Assembly: GCA_004154925.1 (NCBI GenBank) | Contig: QJNS01000128.1 | Location: 1 to 64,000, forward strand | Source of the DNA: Monosporascus cannonballus | Lineage: Eukaryota > Ascomycota > Sordariomycetes > Xylariales | DNA length: 64,000 nt | Direction: 5' to 3' | In this document: in pieces, positions 1 through 11,260 of the stretch | How positions within the stretch are numbered: position 1 is the stretch's first letter | Layout of the letters: each line of letters starts with the position of its first letter | Notes under the pieces: generated by a model | The model's input: the letters and a program-made list of their open reading frames with translations, nothing else | Told to the model about the DNA's origin: nothing | Database searches by the model: none | Made by a program: the position numbers and the translations under genes

Positions 1-87
<87 letters not shown>
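1..87. repeat. Pure poly-C run at the window edge
   Basis: The first 87 bases are uninterrupted cytosine and switch abruptly to ordinary sequence at 88. A homopolymer of this length is not expected in fungal genic DNA and is not a telomeric repeat. It is most likely a sequencing or contig-end artefact, although a real C tract cannot be excluded from sequence alone. Confidence 0.85.
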
Positions 88-89
<2 letters not shown>

Positions 90-512
90 CACGGGAAGAG
101 GACAAGATGATACCAATAACCGATATTCGCATTACTCTTCTACTGGCCGAACCGAACGTATCCCATTAGTTAGGTCCATGCCTCGTTTGGAACCACGTAA
201 CTCCCTAATAGCATGACATCTGACATTTTTACGGAAGTTTCTGCGAGGGGCCGGCGCCTGTAGTCGTGCCTTTGCCTTCGTCCTAACCGCTGTCCACCAA
301 CGCCTGGGTATCCCTCATAAAAGTCATCGACTTTGATTTTTCGGTCTTTCTCTCTATCGCCGTCCGGCCAAGCGGCCTATCGTCCGAACAGGTGCAAAAC
401 TGGCACTTTTTAAGATACAATACTGATACATGCCTGCAAGGTACTACTGTTAAACGCAAACCGGAATGCGAAATAGATATAACGTGGGTCGCTACAGCAC
501 GGCCCGACGCGT
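88..512. other. 3' flank of rsc9, no gene seen
   Basis: This is 425 bases between the poly-C run and the inferred rsc9 stop codon. The short open frames here have no recognisable protein features and overlap the 3' end of rsc9 in other frames. It probably contains the rsc9 3' untranslated region. Confidence 0.5.
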
Positions 513-3504
513 TCATGCGCGGTCGTCCTGGACGAGCTGCAGAAGCGACGCAATATAACCGGCCTACGAGTCTAGTTAGTCTTGAATTACAGCAGGCATC
601 GGGGAGGATGCACTTACCATGGCCTTGTTCTCCGTCATGACCTCGAACAAGCGAGCCATGACCGGGCGGAACAATTTCTCGTTCCACCCACCGCCTTCGC
701 CTCCCATCTCGTGCTTCTTCAACAGCTTCTCCTCAGATTCGGTCTTGACGACGTTACGCGCGATGTTGCGGAGTACCAACACGGCACTGAGGGGGATGCC
801 AGCGGCCTGCTCGATCTTCGGATTGCGCTCATCCCGTGTGACAAGGGTTTGTTCCCAAGCCAACGACATCGTTTTCGCCGGAATGACATACGACCTCCTC
901 TGCCGCTTCGCCGCCGGATCGAGCCCGTCGGCCGGGGGGCGCTTCTGAGGTGCCGGGAAGTGTGTCTTGATGTGGCGGGTTAGCTCCGAGAGTTTCATCT
1001 TGGCTGGCGTCCGGTACTTGGGGCAATCCGCCCATTCGCAAGACGTTAAAATCTCCCTGTCCTCAATCTTGCCATTCTCGTCTACGGTGACGCCCAGGTG
1101 GGTGGTCAAAACATGATGCCACATCTTCTCGCCGCCGAGGAAGAAACCATTGCACGTCTTCGGGAATGGGGCTCTGCTTGTTGTCCATTGGCATCGAGCA
1201 TACTCCTCCTTGGTCTCATAATCCATAGGAGCCGTGCGGGCACGAATACCTTCGATGATAAATCGTTGCACCTCTCCAGGGCCTCTGATAATTTGGGCAC
1301 GGGCGCTCGAGAAGACATGGCTGACGTTTCTAATGAAATCTGCTGCACTAAGCATACTTCGTCCAGCACCTGTCAGGGCTCCGAAAGAGGATTGGTAGGC
1401 CTGCCATATAGCGATCTGCGTGATGTGAGATTCGGCGTCTTCTTCGAAAAGGCTCTGAAGCCAGTGGAAGCATCTTTGCGGCTCGTCAGTATTGACTAGC
1501 TTCTCGTGGAGGTCAAGGGGAAGAGGTACGACCTCCTCAGATGCAGGCTGTTTCTTTTCAGGCTCGAGGATCACGTCTTCCTTTACGCGCTTGGCCCCAT
1601 GGGCTAAGAGTCTCACGATATGTGGCACAAGGTGCTCCATGTCGACTGCTTTCAGTAGGGACTCAACATTGGCGACTACGGCCGTGTACTGATAGAGAAA
1701 GTCCAGACAAGCGTCTACAAGTTCCTCGTCATTAAGCAGAAGCCAGTTCATAATATTCTTCAAAACCACCTGAGGCACATGCTGAAGCATGTTCGTCGCT
1801 TCCAAGTTCATCGAAATGCGGCTGATGGCCCTCAAGGACGTCAAAATCGTTCCTCGGTCCGTCGAGTCGAGCTGTTCCAATAATGTTCGATATAAAGCAT
1901 CCTCGTAGTCTAGGACGAGGTAGGGCGTGACCTGCTCGGCGATGTCCAGGGCGAAATGTTTGACCTCAACGAGCATTTCCAGATTCGGCAGGTGCAGAAT
2001 GATGCACAGGAGGTCCTTCAGGGGATACACGTCGGCCATATAGACGGCATTCTCCTGCAACATGACCATATTACGAATGGTGAGGACGGCCTCGGTAACC
2101 CTTGTAAGGCGATCTGCAAACTCAGCGGGCTGCGTATAGTCGAGAACCGGCTTGGGCTGGAGCGTTCCTATGCGCTCAAGAATGTCATCGGTTCCATTAG
2201 CCCCATCGAGAACTGATACGTCCGGCACGTCTTGATCTCCCGAGTAGGAGACCTGCCAGTTAACGTGATAAAACAGACTTCCGACCTCGAGGGCCTTCTC
2301 TATCAGACCTTCCGCGAGGCCAAGAAAAGATTCGAACTTGTATTTGTCGCCTCGTTCATACGATATCTTGACTAGGTGGTTGAGCGCAAAGGCCTGCTCA
2401 GAAGGTATACAAGAGCGTAGAGACTGGAGGCAGCGCGTGTAGATGTTGGGGCCATCGAAGCCAGCTGGGACATATCAGTAACGGGCTAATACAGCACTGC
2501 TAAGAGAGCTACTTGCCTCCCGGGATAGTGGAGCGAGGAGGGCCTTGGGTCTCAGGAAGACCGGAAGCTTGCATGCGTAGCTGGCGCTGGCGTTTGGCGA
2601 ATTCGACGGGGTTATTTCCTGGTGTATTAACGGGCCGAAGAGGAACAGTGATGGGCGGACGGGGCTCAAAAGCCTCCGACAGGCGGGATGCCGTTTCCGG
2701 ATTCGAAGGAGTGAAGGCGCTAGACGCACCCCGTAGAGCGGCTTGTTGGGCCTGAATGAGATGGAGGGGGTTGTTGGGGTTGTGATGCGGCGGCACGTGT
2801 TGCTGGTGTTGTTGATTATGCTGGGCATGGGAGTTGTGCACCGAGTTGGATACCGGGGTGGAATGTTGGGAGGAGGTATGCCTGCTCTGGCGGCTGGGTC
2901 CAGTTTCGGGCTGGAAAGGGACTCGCTGGGGAGGAGCTTCGCGTAAACGACCGGAGGCTCTGTTGCCAGACACAGGGGTACTGGTCTCGGCCGGACGGTC
3001 TTCCTTCGACGGCGTTTCCTCGCCCGGGCGCTTAGAAGCTAATTTGAAGCTCTCGACAGTACGAGTCAACACGGGCCCATGCTTGCTGGCACAGGACTGG
3101 GCCTCGAGGATTTCCTTGGGCGGGGGCTCCTTTCCATACTGGTCTGTAATCCAATAAGCGGCAAGATACCTGTAGAAGTCCTGCTTGAGCTGGAAGGAGA
3201 GCTGGCCCATGCCCTTGCTATCGTCGAAGTACATTCCCAGCTCGTTAGCTAGGGCTCCCCAAGCCTTCTGGACCTTGCAGAGCTCGTCATAACCGCCCTT
3301 TGCGATGACAGCCTTGTACAGCCTCAACAGGTCGACGTGTACGTGGCCATGCATGGTGGGGAGGCGAGGCTCGGGTTCGAAGGATGTGCCACGCTTCTCG
3401 TGGAACTCGGTCAACTTCTTGATGAACTCGTCATATTCCTGGGTTCGCTCAATCTGGTGGATGTAGAGACCCTCCTTCTTTGGCGTACTACCCTTCGGGG
3501 GCAT
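513..3504 (-). CDS. rsc9: RSC chromatin-remodelling complex subunit Rsc9 (ARID/RFX-type)
   Basis: Exons, in transcription order, are 3504-2517, 2464-618 and 536-513, encoding about 952 aa. I chose the ATG at 3504 (MPPKGSTPKK) because the open frame upstream of it begins only with TTG. Residues about 18-120 form an ARID DNA-binding domain (IERTQEYDEFIKKL through FYRYLAAYW). The middle is Pro/Ser/Gln/His-rich and probably disordered. Residues about 410-650 look like helical repeats. An RFX-like segment (QIAIWQAYQSSF) lies near 675-745, and a C2H2-like finger (CEWADC, then RHIKTH) near 800-835. Rsc9 is a nucleus-localised subunit of the RSC SWI/SNF-class remodeller. Intron 1 is 52 nt with a GC donor (GCAAGT) and restores the frame exactly. 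Intron 2 uses GTAAGT and leads to an 8-codon last exon, the least certain part; without splicing the frame would stop at 576. Confidence 0.85.
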
Positions 3505-4413
3505 GTTGGATATCTCGCGACGAGAAGCCGGTCGACAACGGCAGCGTCTACTGAAGCGGTGGAAAAATCGGATTAGGGGATGCAAATTACGCCGGCCTTG
3601 CTAGATATCTAACACGAATACCGATATGCTATTGACAAGACCAGGTCGACTCGACTCGAAGGCTTCGGAAATCCGGTACGCGGTACTCGGTGGGTTCGCC
3701 GGTCAATTGGGGGATGGCAAGGCAGTCGACATATATTTGATAGGATATTAATATCATCGCAGAAAGTGAGTCGGACGCTGCGAGAGGATATATGTTGAGT
3801 GCGACAGGCTAAAACTAGCCGCGACTGAGGACCAGGGGTGAATGCGAAGGAGAATGTTCAAGGCGGCGTTGTGACTATAACTTAACAGTATCATGGGCTG
3901 CTGTGCTGAACGGGGAATTGATTGGAGTGCAGGGGCGGCCGGCGGTTCGCGCGAGAATGAAATCGAATCGTGTTGGCGTTGGGCCTTGCAGCACCCATGT
4001 GGTCTGTGCACGGGCATTCTTTGAAAGTGCCTATTCCGTATATGCTCATTTATGTTCATAAGCCATACATGAATGGAAGGAGGAGGAGGAGGGACCCAAC
4101 TCAATTCGGGAGTCATTCATTCACCGGTAGCTTCAAACACTCACGAATGCGCGCGCGCCTTCCGTACGCAGTCTCAAACTTCTATTTTCCATTTTTGGTG
4201 GCAACCTGAAAGTATTTATAAATGGCCGAAGGATCCAGCCAGTTACAGCTGTAGCAAAGCTCATTCACAGAGCGGTTGCTTTCCTTCTTCCCTAAAATGT
4301 GTTTCTCCCCTGAAGTCTGTATCTGTCTCTGTAGATTATTCCCTGTCTCGTTCTCGTTCAGATCCTACTCTATATAATAGAATGCATTGTGTTTCCTCCT
4401 CAACTAGTACGAG
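3505..4413. promoter_or_regulatory. Divergent intergenic region between rsc9 and the 4.4-kb gene
   Basis: These 909 bases separate two divergent genes, so both promoters should lie here. There is a GGA-rich tract near 4077-4093, a TATA-like TATTTATAAA near 4213, and TCTATATAATAG near 4370, only about 40 bases ahead of the plus-strand ATG. Pyrimidine-rich sequence precedes the plus start. No gene is supported. Confidence 0.4.
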
Positions 4414-6390
4414 ATGCAGCCTGATAATTCACTATGGCCCTTGCAGCCTCGACCCCTACCACGGACGCGGTCTCCATATAACGGAGCCTACATGACAGGC
4501 ATGGTCGAGATCCGGGATGGCAACTACCATCATATGTTATCACCAATGCCTCCTCATCCTAGACCTAGGATGGCTCCTCAAGCTTCCCCATACTTCCACG
4601 CTCAGTCTCCCAGGCCTCAGCATGGTTTGCAACTTGGGCGACCGTCTCAGTCTAGTCACACCCTAAACCATCAGCGCCGGGTTTCCCGGCCATTGGCCAA
4701 CAATTCTAGTATCCCGTCCGCTCGTGGATTCCTCCCTCAGAACATGGCGGCTGCCGGTCACGACACAGCTCGAGCGCCCACCATGTTTAACTCTCAGCAA
4801 AGGCCACTGAGCGCGCAGAAGACAGCTTGGGTGCAGACGGAAACTAGCAACCGTCCTCGGACAGTGCCGTTGCGAATGCAGACCTCTCGAAGTCTCCTAG
4901 GATTTCCCGCCAATAACCACATCGCTTCCTTGGACGTTGACTCAGACCGGGTTGAGCCCTGTTCAGCCCCCCCTTACCTTGGAACCAGTTTCAACAATGG
5001 CAACCGTAGCGTCACTGATTATTCCCAAAGTCGAATCTCAGAAGAGGTTGACTTGGTTGATCATATAGTCCATCCTCGCCCGCGGGTATTCATGAGCCGT
5101 AGAGTGGGGGAGCCCAGGAATACTATGTCAGAGCAATCAGGGCAGAATCACGGTCAAAGTCAAGATTTACCTGAAGAGACTCAGCTTAGTGATACCCAAA
5201 AAACACGCGCCAGCTCCGAAGCCAATAATGTTCTATCAAAACAGCCTACGTCGGTTCCCAAACCCCCTGTGGCTCGACGCGGTCCAAGGAAAGGAGTAGC
5301 AGCGTCTCTTAATAGCGTGCCGGCAGATGTACAGCCCGGGGCCTTAACCAGCGCCACAGCTGTTACTGAACACCAAAACAAGTTAACGGCAAACCGTAAG
5401 CGTAACGCCGCTGAACCTGCAGCATCAGGATCAGAGTCGAAAAGAACCATAAGAATCAAGATAATGGGCAAGAACGCGCCAGTCTCTCCCGCATGTACTC
5501 TGCCCACATCCCCAACCCAGCAGCAAGCTCTACGCACTCGAACTATAGGTGATAGTAGGCGGCATGCTGGCCGAGTAAAACGCAAGCACCTCGCAGGTAG
5601 TTCCAGCGAAGTTCCTGGGGAGTTGAGCTCGAACGCTGCCTTCGAAAGATATGGCCAAGGTGCCTCACGCGAAAGCAGCAGGGAAGCAGAACATAAAGTC
5701 GCCCAAGGTTCCTTTGGTGAATCTATCCCTGATACCGCCCCGCTGCCTCTTCCGGCTGGCTGCGTATCCTCGTCTCAGACGGCAGACAACTCCGATTTCT
5801 GTAGGAGCTACCCAGCTAACGGCACTAGGGCTACGCCGCAGCCACCTACTCCTGAACCACTAACACCTTTTCGCCCACCTCGCACCCAAGAACAAGCGAT
5901 CGAGGACATAATCCATCAAAGCCAGGAAGCAGCCGATAGACTAGAGGGTCAGAAAGGCGAACATCAAATGGCTCAAGACGGCGTCATTAAGAAACCCGAA
6001 TGTACTAACGCCGGCACGCAATACGACCATACCGGGGATCCTCTTCATGCGTCTCAGACGGTAACCCAAATCACTAACACTAAAAGCCGACCGCAATTGA
6101 CTTCTGACGACACCACAATCGGCGAAGTTTGCCAATATGCATGGGGAAGGATGAACCCTAATTCAGGACCACTCACGCGTGTTAATGAGGTGATGAGTGC
6201 CGTTAGCGAGATTGAGCAAGTGGCAAAGGCCCGCCTCCAACCCGGAGAGGCTGACGCTATCAGCTGGGTTGATGTGTGGGCAGTGAGCACGTTGGCAGAC
6301 GGCGGTGGACTGACATTGGAAGATCTTGAGAAGACGTTTGCTTCGAAGAAAAATGTGGACACGGGCGAGTCCACTAATGTAGAAGTCTAG
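4414..6390 (+). CDS. Unrecognised Pro/Ser/Thr-rich protein, probably largely disordered
   Basis: A single uninterrupted 658-aa frame starts at the first ATG (MQPDNSLWPLQPRP). I do not recognise the family. The N-terminal 150 residues are rich in Pro, His, Arg and Ser. A basic stretch near residues 335-355 contains SKRTIRIKIMGK, which has nuclear-localisation character. Further basic and Pro-rich stretches follow (TPQPPTPEPLTPFRPPRTQE near 475-495). The last 100 residues look more ordered and predicted-helical (EVMSAVSEIEQVAKARLQ, then TLEDLEKTFASKK) and are the best candidate for a folded domain. No membrane segment or signal peptide is visible. The length and lack of internal stops support a real gene; function cannot be given. 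It is divergent from rsc9 and convergent with the ataxin-10-domain gene. Confidence 0.7.
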   Translation: MQPDNSLWPLQPRPLPRTRSPYNGAYMTGMVEIRDGNYHHMLSPMPPHPRPRMAPQASPYFHAQSPRPQHGLQLGRPSQSSHTLNHQRRVSRPLANNSSIPSARGFLPQNMAAAGHDTARAPTMFNSQQRPLSAQKTAWVQTETSNRPRTVPLRMQTSRSLLGFPANNHIASLDVDSDRVEPCSAPPYLGTSFNNGNRSVTDYSQSRISEEVDLVDHIVHPRPRVFMSRRVGEPRNTMSEQSGQNHGQSQDLPEETQLSDTQKTRASSEANNVLSKQPTSVPKPPVARRGPRKGVAASLNSVPADVQPGALTSATAVTEHQNKLTANRKRNAAEPAASGSESKRTIRIKIMGKNAPVSPACTLPTSPTQQQALRTRTIGDSRRHAGRVKRKHLAGSSSEVPGELSSNAAFERYGQGASRESSREAEHKVAQGSFGESIPDTAPLPLPAGCVSSSQTADNSDFCRSYPANGTRATPQPPTPEPLTPFRPPRTQEQAIEDIIHQSQEAADRLEGQKGEHQMAQDGVIKKPECTNAGTQYDHTGDPLHASQTVTQITNTKSRPQLTSDDTTIGEVCQYAWGRMNPNSGPLTRVNEVMSAVSEIEQVAKARLQPGEADAISWVDVWAVSTLADGGGLTLEDLEKTFASKKNVDTGESTNVEV

Positions 6391-7567
6391 AATTTGCTTC
6401 ATATGTAGCTACATGCTGATTGGGAATAGAAGGTATCCCGCTAGCGTGGATGGAAGGTTACCTAGTGGCTATAGATCTGTACATGTGTGCGGCGTAACAG
6501 GAGTGTCGAACATTTACTGCAACGGATATGGCTCGGCCGGATGAGGACGTCATGTAATAGAGTACAGTCAACGCTATAATTTCCGAAAGCTTGCCGCTAC
6601 TTGGGAAAGATGTGGTTAAGTAGGCCAGCAAGCCCGATCCCCCGACGACACTAATCGTACATATTGACAACGACTCCATTCATACTCGGATCTTTGTCTG
6701 TGAGTGGTACGTCCTAGGGGCCCTAGGCTCGCCGCTAGATAAAAAAACGGGCTCGAAAGGAGCGCATGGTTATGGTCCGGATGTGTATCGACCCCTGAGC
6801 TTCTTATTTCGAACGCGAGGAAAGGGGGAGACTCCCCTTTATACACTGTTCGGTCTGAATCTACCTCTGTGACGCAGCGATAACCGACGCGCCTCATAGA
6901 CAGCATAGCATGATCGCCTCCACAGGTCTTACTTACCGGATATTATGCCTCTAGAAAGACCGTGAAGGCTTTGGAAGGCTCATGGCGAGGGTCCTCGGAG
7001 CTTCCGCGACGCAGACACCTCAACTGAAGAGGCGTAATCGTGAATACTTCGCGCTCCATCTCATGATACCCCGAAAGTCCATTTCGATACACCATAAAAC
7101 ATATCCACAATACGCCGAAAATACAGGATAATGAGCATGCGTTGAGGTTCGGCCTAGCTGTCTATCTAGGCGGCAGAAGGCCTGCTGGATATCCACAATA
7201 CTGACAGGAGACACGTCACTGTACTTCGTAGCAAGACCCTCGACCCTCACTTTAACACAATACTCTATACAACCACCACCACTCCTAAGCGCCGCCGACA
7301 ATGTCCGACACCTCCAAGCCTAGGTATCTATCTACTACCTACCCAGATACCAAAACAGGAACAGAACGAATCCCAGACAGACCCTAGACACTCCCTGCAT
7401 TCCGAACCCTCCATTGCATGAACCAACGAGCGTGGTATTACTAATAACTCTTATCTATTTTGTTTCGTCGGAAGAGCCGACTTCGCTCCTTACCCCGAAT
7501 TCCCTCCGGAGAGAAAGCCCACGCACCAAACCCTCTTTTCCTTCATCGTACACGGAATGGGGGGCTT
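6391..7567. other. Convergent intergenic region, no gene supported
   Basis: This is 1.18 kb between the 3' ends of two convergent genes. The small minus-strand frames (for example 6458-6906 and 7020-7301) show no family features or splice logic. Short CTACCTACC/TAGGTA-type repeats occur near 7320-7345. Both 3' untranslated regions should lie here. Confidence 0.45.
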
Positions 7568-10500
7568 TCACATAAAGTCGTCCTCCGTCTCGTCGCCGTC
7601 ATCGGGCGCGAGCTCGAGCCGCCCCGCCTCGTCGACGACCGTCAGTGCCAGGAGGTCGTTGACGAGCTCCTCGCTGCGGCTGCGCTGTTCGCTAAGGCGC
7701 TGCTTGAACGCGGCGATTCCGCCGCCGACGGCCTCCACCTCGTCTGCACCGCTGCTGCCATCGGCGGCGGGCGCGCTCGCGCTTCGCATCTGGGCGCGGA
7801 CCTCGCCGGGGACGGTCTGCGTCTGCGTTTGCGCCGTCGCGGCGTCGTGGTGGGAAGAAGAAGTAGTAGAGGAGGAGGAGGCGGAAGCGGAAGCGGAGGC
7901 GGAGGCGGAGGCGGAGGCAGAAGAGGAGGCAGCGCCGCCCGGCAGGAGCTGCTGCGCTGGAGGAGGCGGCGGCGGCGGCGGCGGCGGGCGTACGACGGCG
8001 GCGCCCTGGTTGGCCTGGACGAGGTTCTGCAGGAAGGCGCTGGCGTCGGGCGAGCCGTCCATGAGCCACTTGAGGCAGAGCTGCGTGCGCTCGCGGCAGA
8101 AGCGGTTGTTGTCGTCGTAGAGGCAGCAATTGAGCAGCGCGACGATGCCATTGTGCTGCACGATCTGCAGCTGCACCGTCGGGTTCCCCGGCGACGACTG
8201 CCCCGGCGGCGGTTGCAGGAGTGCCGCCAGGATCGAGAGCACCTGGCCCTTGATGCCCGACCATGGGAACTCGTGCGGCGGGTCCGAAAGTGGCGGTGGG
8301 GGCGGAGGCGGCGGCGGCGGGTGGCTCGACGACGAGACTTGGGGTGTGGAGGCCGTGGTCGACGGCGTGGCGGGCGGTTTTGGGCGCCGGGCGCCCGGGA
8401 AGGGCAATTTTTCGACGCCGACGTCGAGACCTTCGAGCAGCTTGAGGAGTTCGTAGACAGCCTCCCAGTCGATGAGATGCTGGCGGAGAGGATATATATC
8501 GGAAATGGTGTAGAGGAAGTCGAGATACTGCACGAGGCCATCCTTAGCCCGCTCCAGGTCCCAGTTGTCGACGGGAAAGTCCACGGGGTCTAGTCGGTTC
8601 TTGCGCACCTCCCCCTGAATCTGCATCAGGGCGACGCACTCCGGCACGATGCGGCTTCGGAAGACACTATAGAGGAAGTTGAGCATCTTGCTGAGACGGA
8701 CGTCTTCATGAGATAGTGCCTTCTCCATATCCTCCGCCTTTGCGTCCGGTAGGGGGTTGTAGTTCTTGGATGGGTAGAACGCAGTACGAGAGAGATAAGT
8801 GATTAGACGGAGTAGAACCGTCTGCGCTGGGGATATTATATCTTTGGGGCTTCGCAGAGCATTCCACGTGTAAGGGATGAGCGAATTCTCGTGGATTGCT
8901 TGGATGATTTGGCTGCTGATCTGGAAAATCAGCGACTGTTCGTCTTTCTCCCACACAGCGATGAATACCAGCATCTCCCTGAGCAAGTTTCGCCCGCATT
9001 CTGTGGCAAGGAAGATGCGGCATCGGGTCTGCTGCAAGTTCTCGCCAAACCGGGTAGGTCCAGAACCTGCGGAGTCTAATATGCATGATTTTATGATCAT
9101 GTGTAACGCCTCGATCTGCTTGGGATCCAGGATATTAGGCACTTCAGTAAGTAGCCCAGTCATTGGACCCTCCCCGTAGGAATCATCATCATCAGCATCT
9201 TCCTCATACTCGTCATATTCTGGTGCGTAACTGGGGGTTGCCTGATGATGGGCTTGGCCCTGCCATTCGGGGTTACCATCACTAGCTGCATGTTCGACAC
9301 TTTCATGGTGGTCTTCCGGCAGGTCGGCAGCTGCATATCGTTGCATGAGGTTTGCCTCGCATTCCTTTATCCGCTCTGGAACATAATCGATTGGGTACAT
9401 CGTTAGGTTCCAGTTGCTCGGGTTCGGACTCCGTGCGACGTCCCACCACGTGTCGAGCTCGTGTGATACTCGACCGTAGGCCTTATCTTGCTCGAATTTA
9501 TCGGTTTCTTCATCATTCCACGTTGAGACAACTTTAGCAGCTTCGTCATAGTTCTCGGGCTCGAATGACCACATATTGGACGGCGTATAATTCCAAGCCA
9601 GATTTCTGTTCTCCGGCAACCACTTGTTCTTCTGTTGCTCATCTTGGGCATCGAAGTATTCCTTGCAGATAGCCGCGGCGGCTGAACACATCTTGGAATT
9701 CCGTTTGAGCCAGTCTGAGATCTCGTTCCGGAGGTACAGGCATCTCGGTGATGGGTGATCCAGAACCGGCTCGTACCGGTCTTCCGGTCCGGGATTACTA
9801 TCGACATCTGGAGACTCGATGAATACCCGGAACCAGAAGGCCATCTTATTCCTGTCGTTCTTAGCGATCCAGTTGTGCGCTTTCTGCAGCGATGTGACCA
9901 AGACTTTCTTATCTGTGTCTAGTTAGCTTCATGCAACCCGACAAGGAGAAGTAGATATGACCAACAGAGTTCTGTTATCTCGTTCAATTTGGCCCTGGAA
10001 GCTTCATCCTCCGGCATTTCGCCATCGATACCTTTGCTCGTGACGTTCACGCAGAGGCAGATGGCCTCATAAACCTCCTGGTCAAAGTTTACCGCGGCTG
10101 ACAAGTCTTGTGGAACTTCGGGGTCGGTCGTAACAAGAAGGTTTCGGGCAATGTGCATCAGCTTATTCAGCATCTGCAGCGCCTCCTTCAAGGCCGCGTA
10201 GTTTTTGATGATTAGAGCAGTCACCTCAGGCGTGGTAATGTCGATGAACTTGGTGGGAACCAAGGGTTCAGACCGCATGCCGAGTGACTTCTCGTTCAGA
10301 TCGCAGATAGCAGCACATACTGCTCGACGTAGCCATATCCACACCCGGAGATTTCTTGATAGGACCTCCCTATTGTGACGAGGTTAGACCTGACTGTAGC
10401 CTTAGTACTGGATAGTGTAGACGCACCTAACGTCCTTGAAAGTATGGGTCTTTTCGAGCGTCTTGGAGACGATGCTCATGACTTTCGCGATGGACTGTGG

Positions 10501-10629
10501 GCCCATGACGGGCGATTGCATGTAATGGCCCTCGAGGCAGATCAAGGCTGCCGAGAAGATGCGCTCCTCGATGGAATCGTTTTTCCACACATGGACTGGA
10601 TCGATCTCCAGCCCCCCGCTGGAAGCCAT
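7568..10629 (-). CDS. Ataxin-10 C-terminal-domain protein (Ctr86-like armadillo protein)
   Basis: Exons are 10629-10427, 10369-9966 and 9912-7568, encoding about 983 aa from ATG 10629 (MASSGGLEIDPVHVW). Both introns (57 and 53 nt) restore frame exactly. The second has a weak but GT-type donor (GTTGGT), and splicing joins ITEL to YKKVLVTSL. Residues about 748-830 (WSGIKGQVLSILAALL, then CCLYDDNNRFCRE) match the conserved ataxin-10 C-terminal region, in which the family has a CCxxDDxNPFxRE-like stretch. Upstream is mostly helical, as in armadillo-type proteins. Two polyproline tracts flank the domain, and an Ala-Ser repeat near the C-terminus is encoded by a GGCGGA-type hexamer repeat (about 7871-7920). 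The fungal relative is Ctr86; its biochemical role is poorly defined, so the family assignment is firmer than function. Confidence 0.8.
7871..7990 (+). repeat. Hexamer and GGC microsatellites inside a coding exon
   Basis: Imperfect GCGGAG/GCGGAA hexamers run from about 7878 to 7920, and a GGC/GGA run lies at about 7955-7990. On the minus strand they encode the alternating Ala-Ser tract and a polyproline tract of the ataxin-10-domain protein. A second, similar polyproline-coding run lies near 8290-8322. Such tracts commonly vary in length between strains. Confidence 0.8.
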
Positions 10630-11260
10630 TGCAGTCGCACGCCTGATCCCAGGACACGAACTCTTGGGGCTCTTTTTTCGAAGATATAACGGGAAAACGA
10701 TATTGGTAACTACCCAGGCCCAGCACCATGCCCCACCATCAGCATCAAGAAGTGGTAGCGGGGCGCCAGAAAAATCTCAGTGCTGGACCAGTCCCTTCAA
10801 GCGTTTTGCGAGAACTGTGAGAGCGGTCGCTATTTCTTTGGTAGGTAATCTAGAGGCGTAAGCAACTTAATCTAGAGGACGCAGCTACGTAGTCAAATTA
10901 CTGTATGTTTGCTTGAAAATTCTATGTTCCTTGATAGGTAGACCACATAGGTAGGTACTGCACAGTAATAATTGGTGGCGGTAGATAGAGCAGCCGTTTT
11001 AGCGCATATGCTGCGATAGATTGATATACAGTAGAGCATTGGATTTATCGAGCTATGCAGGTAACGGACCACCAATAGCCCACATTCATAATTTCTGAGA
11101 TACCGGGTGCCGTGTGTCATAATAAACACCTTCAATGGCCTCCCTGTAGGGCCCCTAGTCCATTATCACCTTAACGAGCAATGAGCGACAGAGATAAGTT
11201 CAAAACCCAAACGGGACGTCCGCACTGAATACGAACCAGTCTACCAGTCTCGGAATCCGT
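10630..11260. other. Intergenic, probable promoter of the ataxin-10-domain gene
   Basis: This is 631 bases between two minus-strand genes. It should hold the promoter of the gene to the left and the 3' untranslated region of the oxidase to the right. TAGGTAG-type repeats occur around 10930-10955. No protein-coding signal is convincing. Confidence 0.4.

Noticed and set aside
7460..8593. 377-codon plus-strand frame opposite the ataxin-10-domain gene
   Set aside because: Arg/Gly-rich composition arises from the antisense of GC-rich polyproline and Ala-Ser repeats; the minus strand has the recognisable family.
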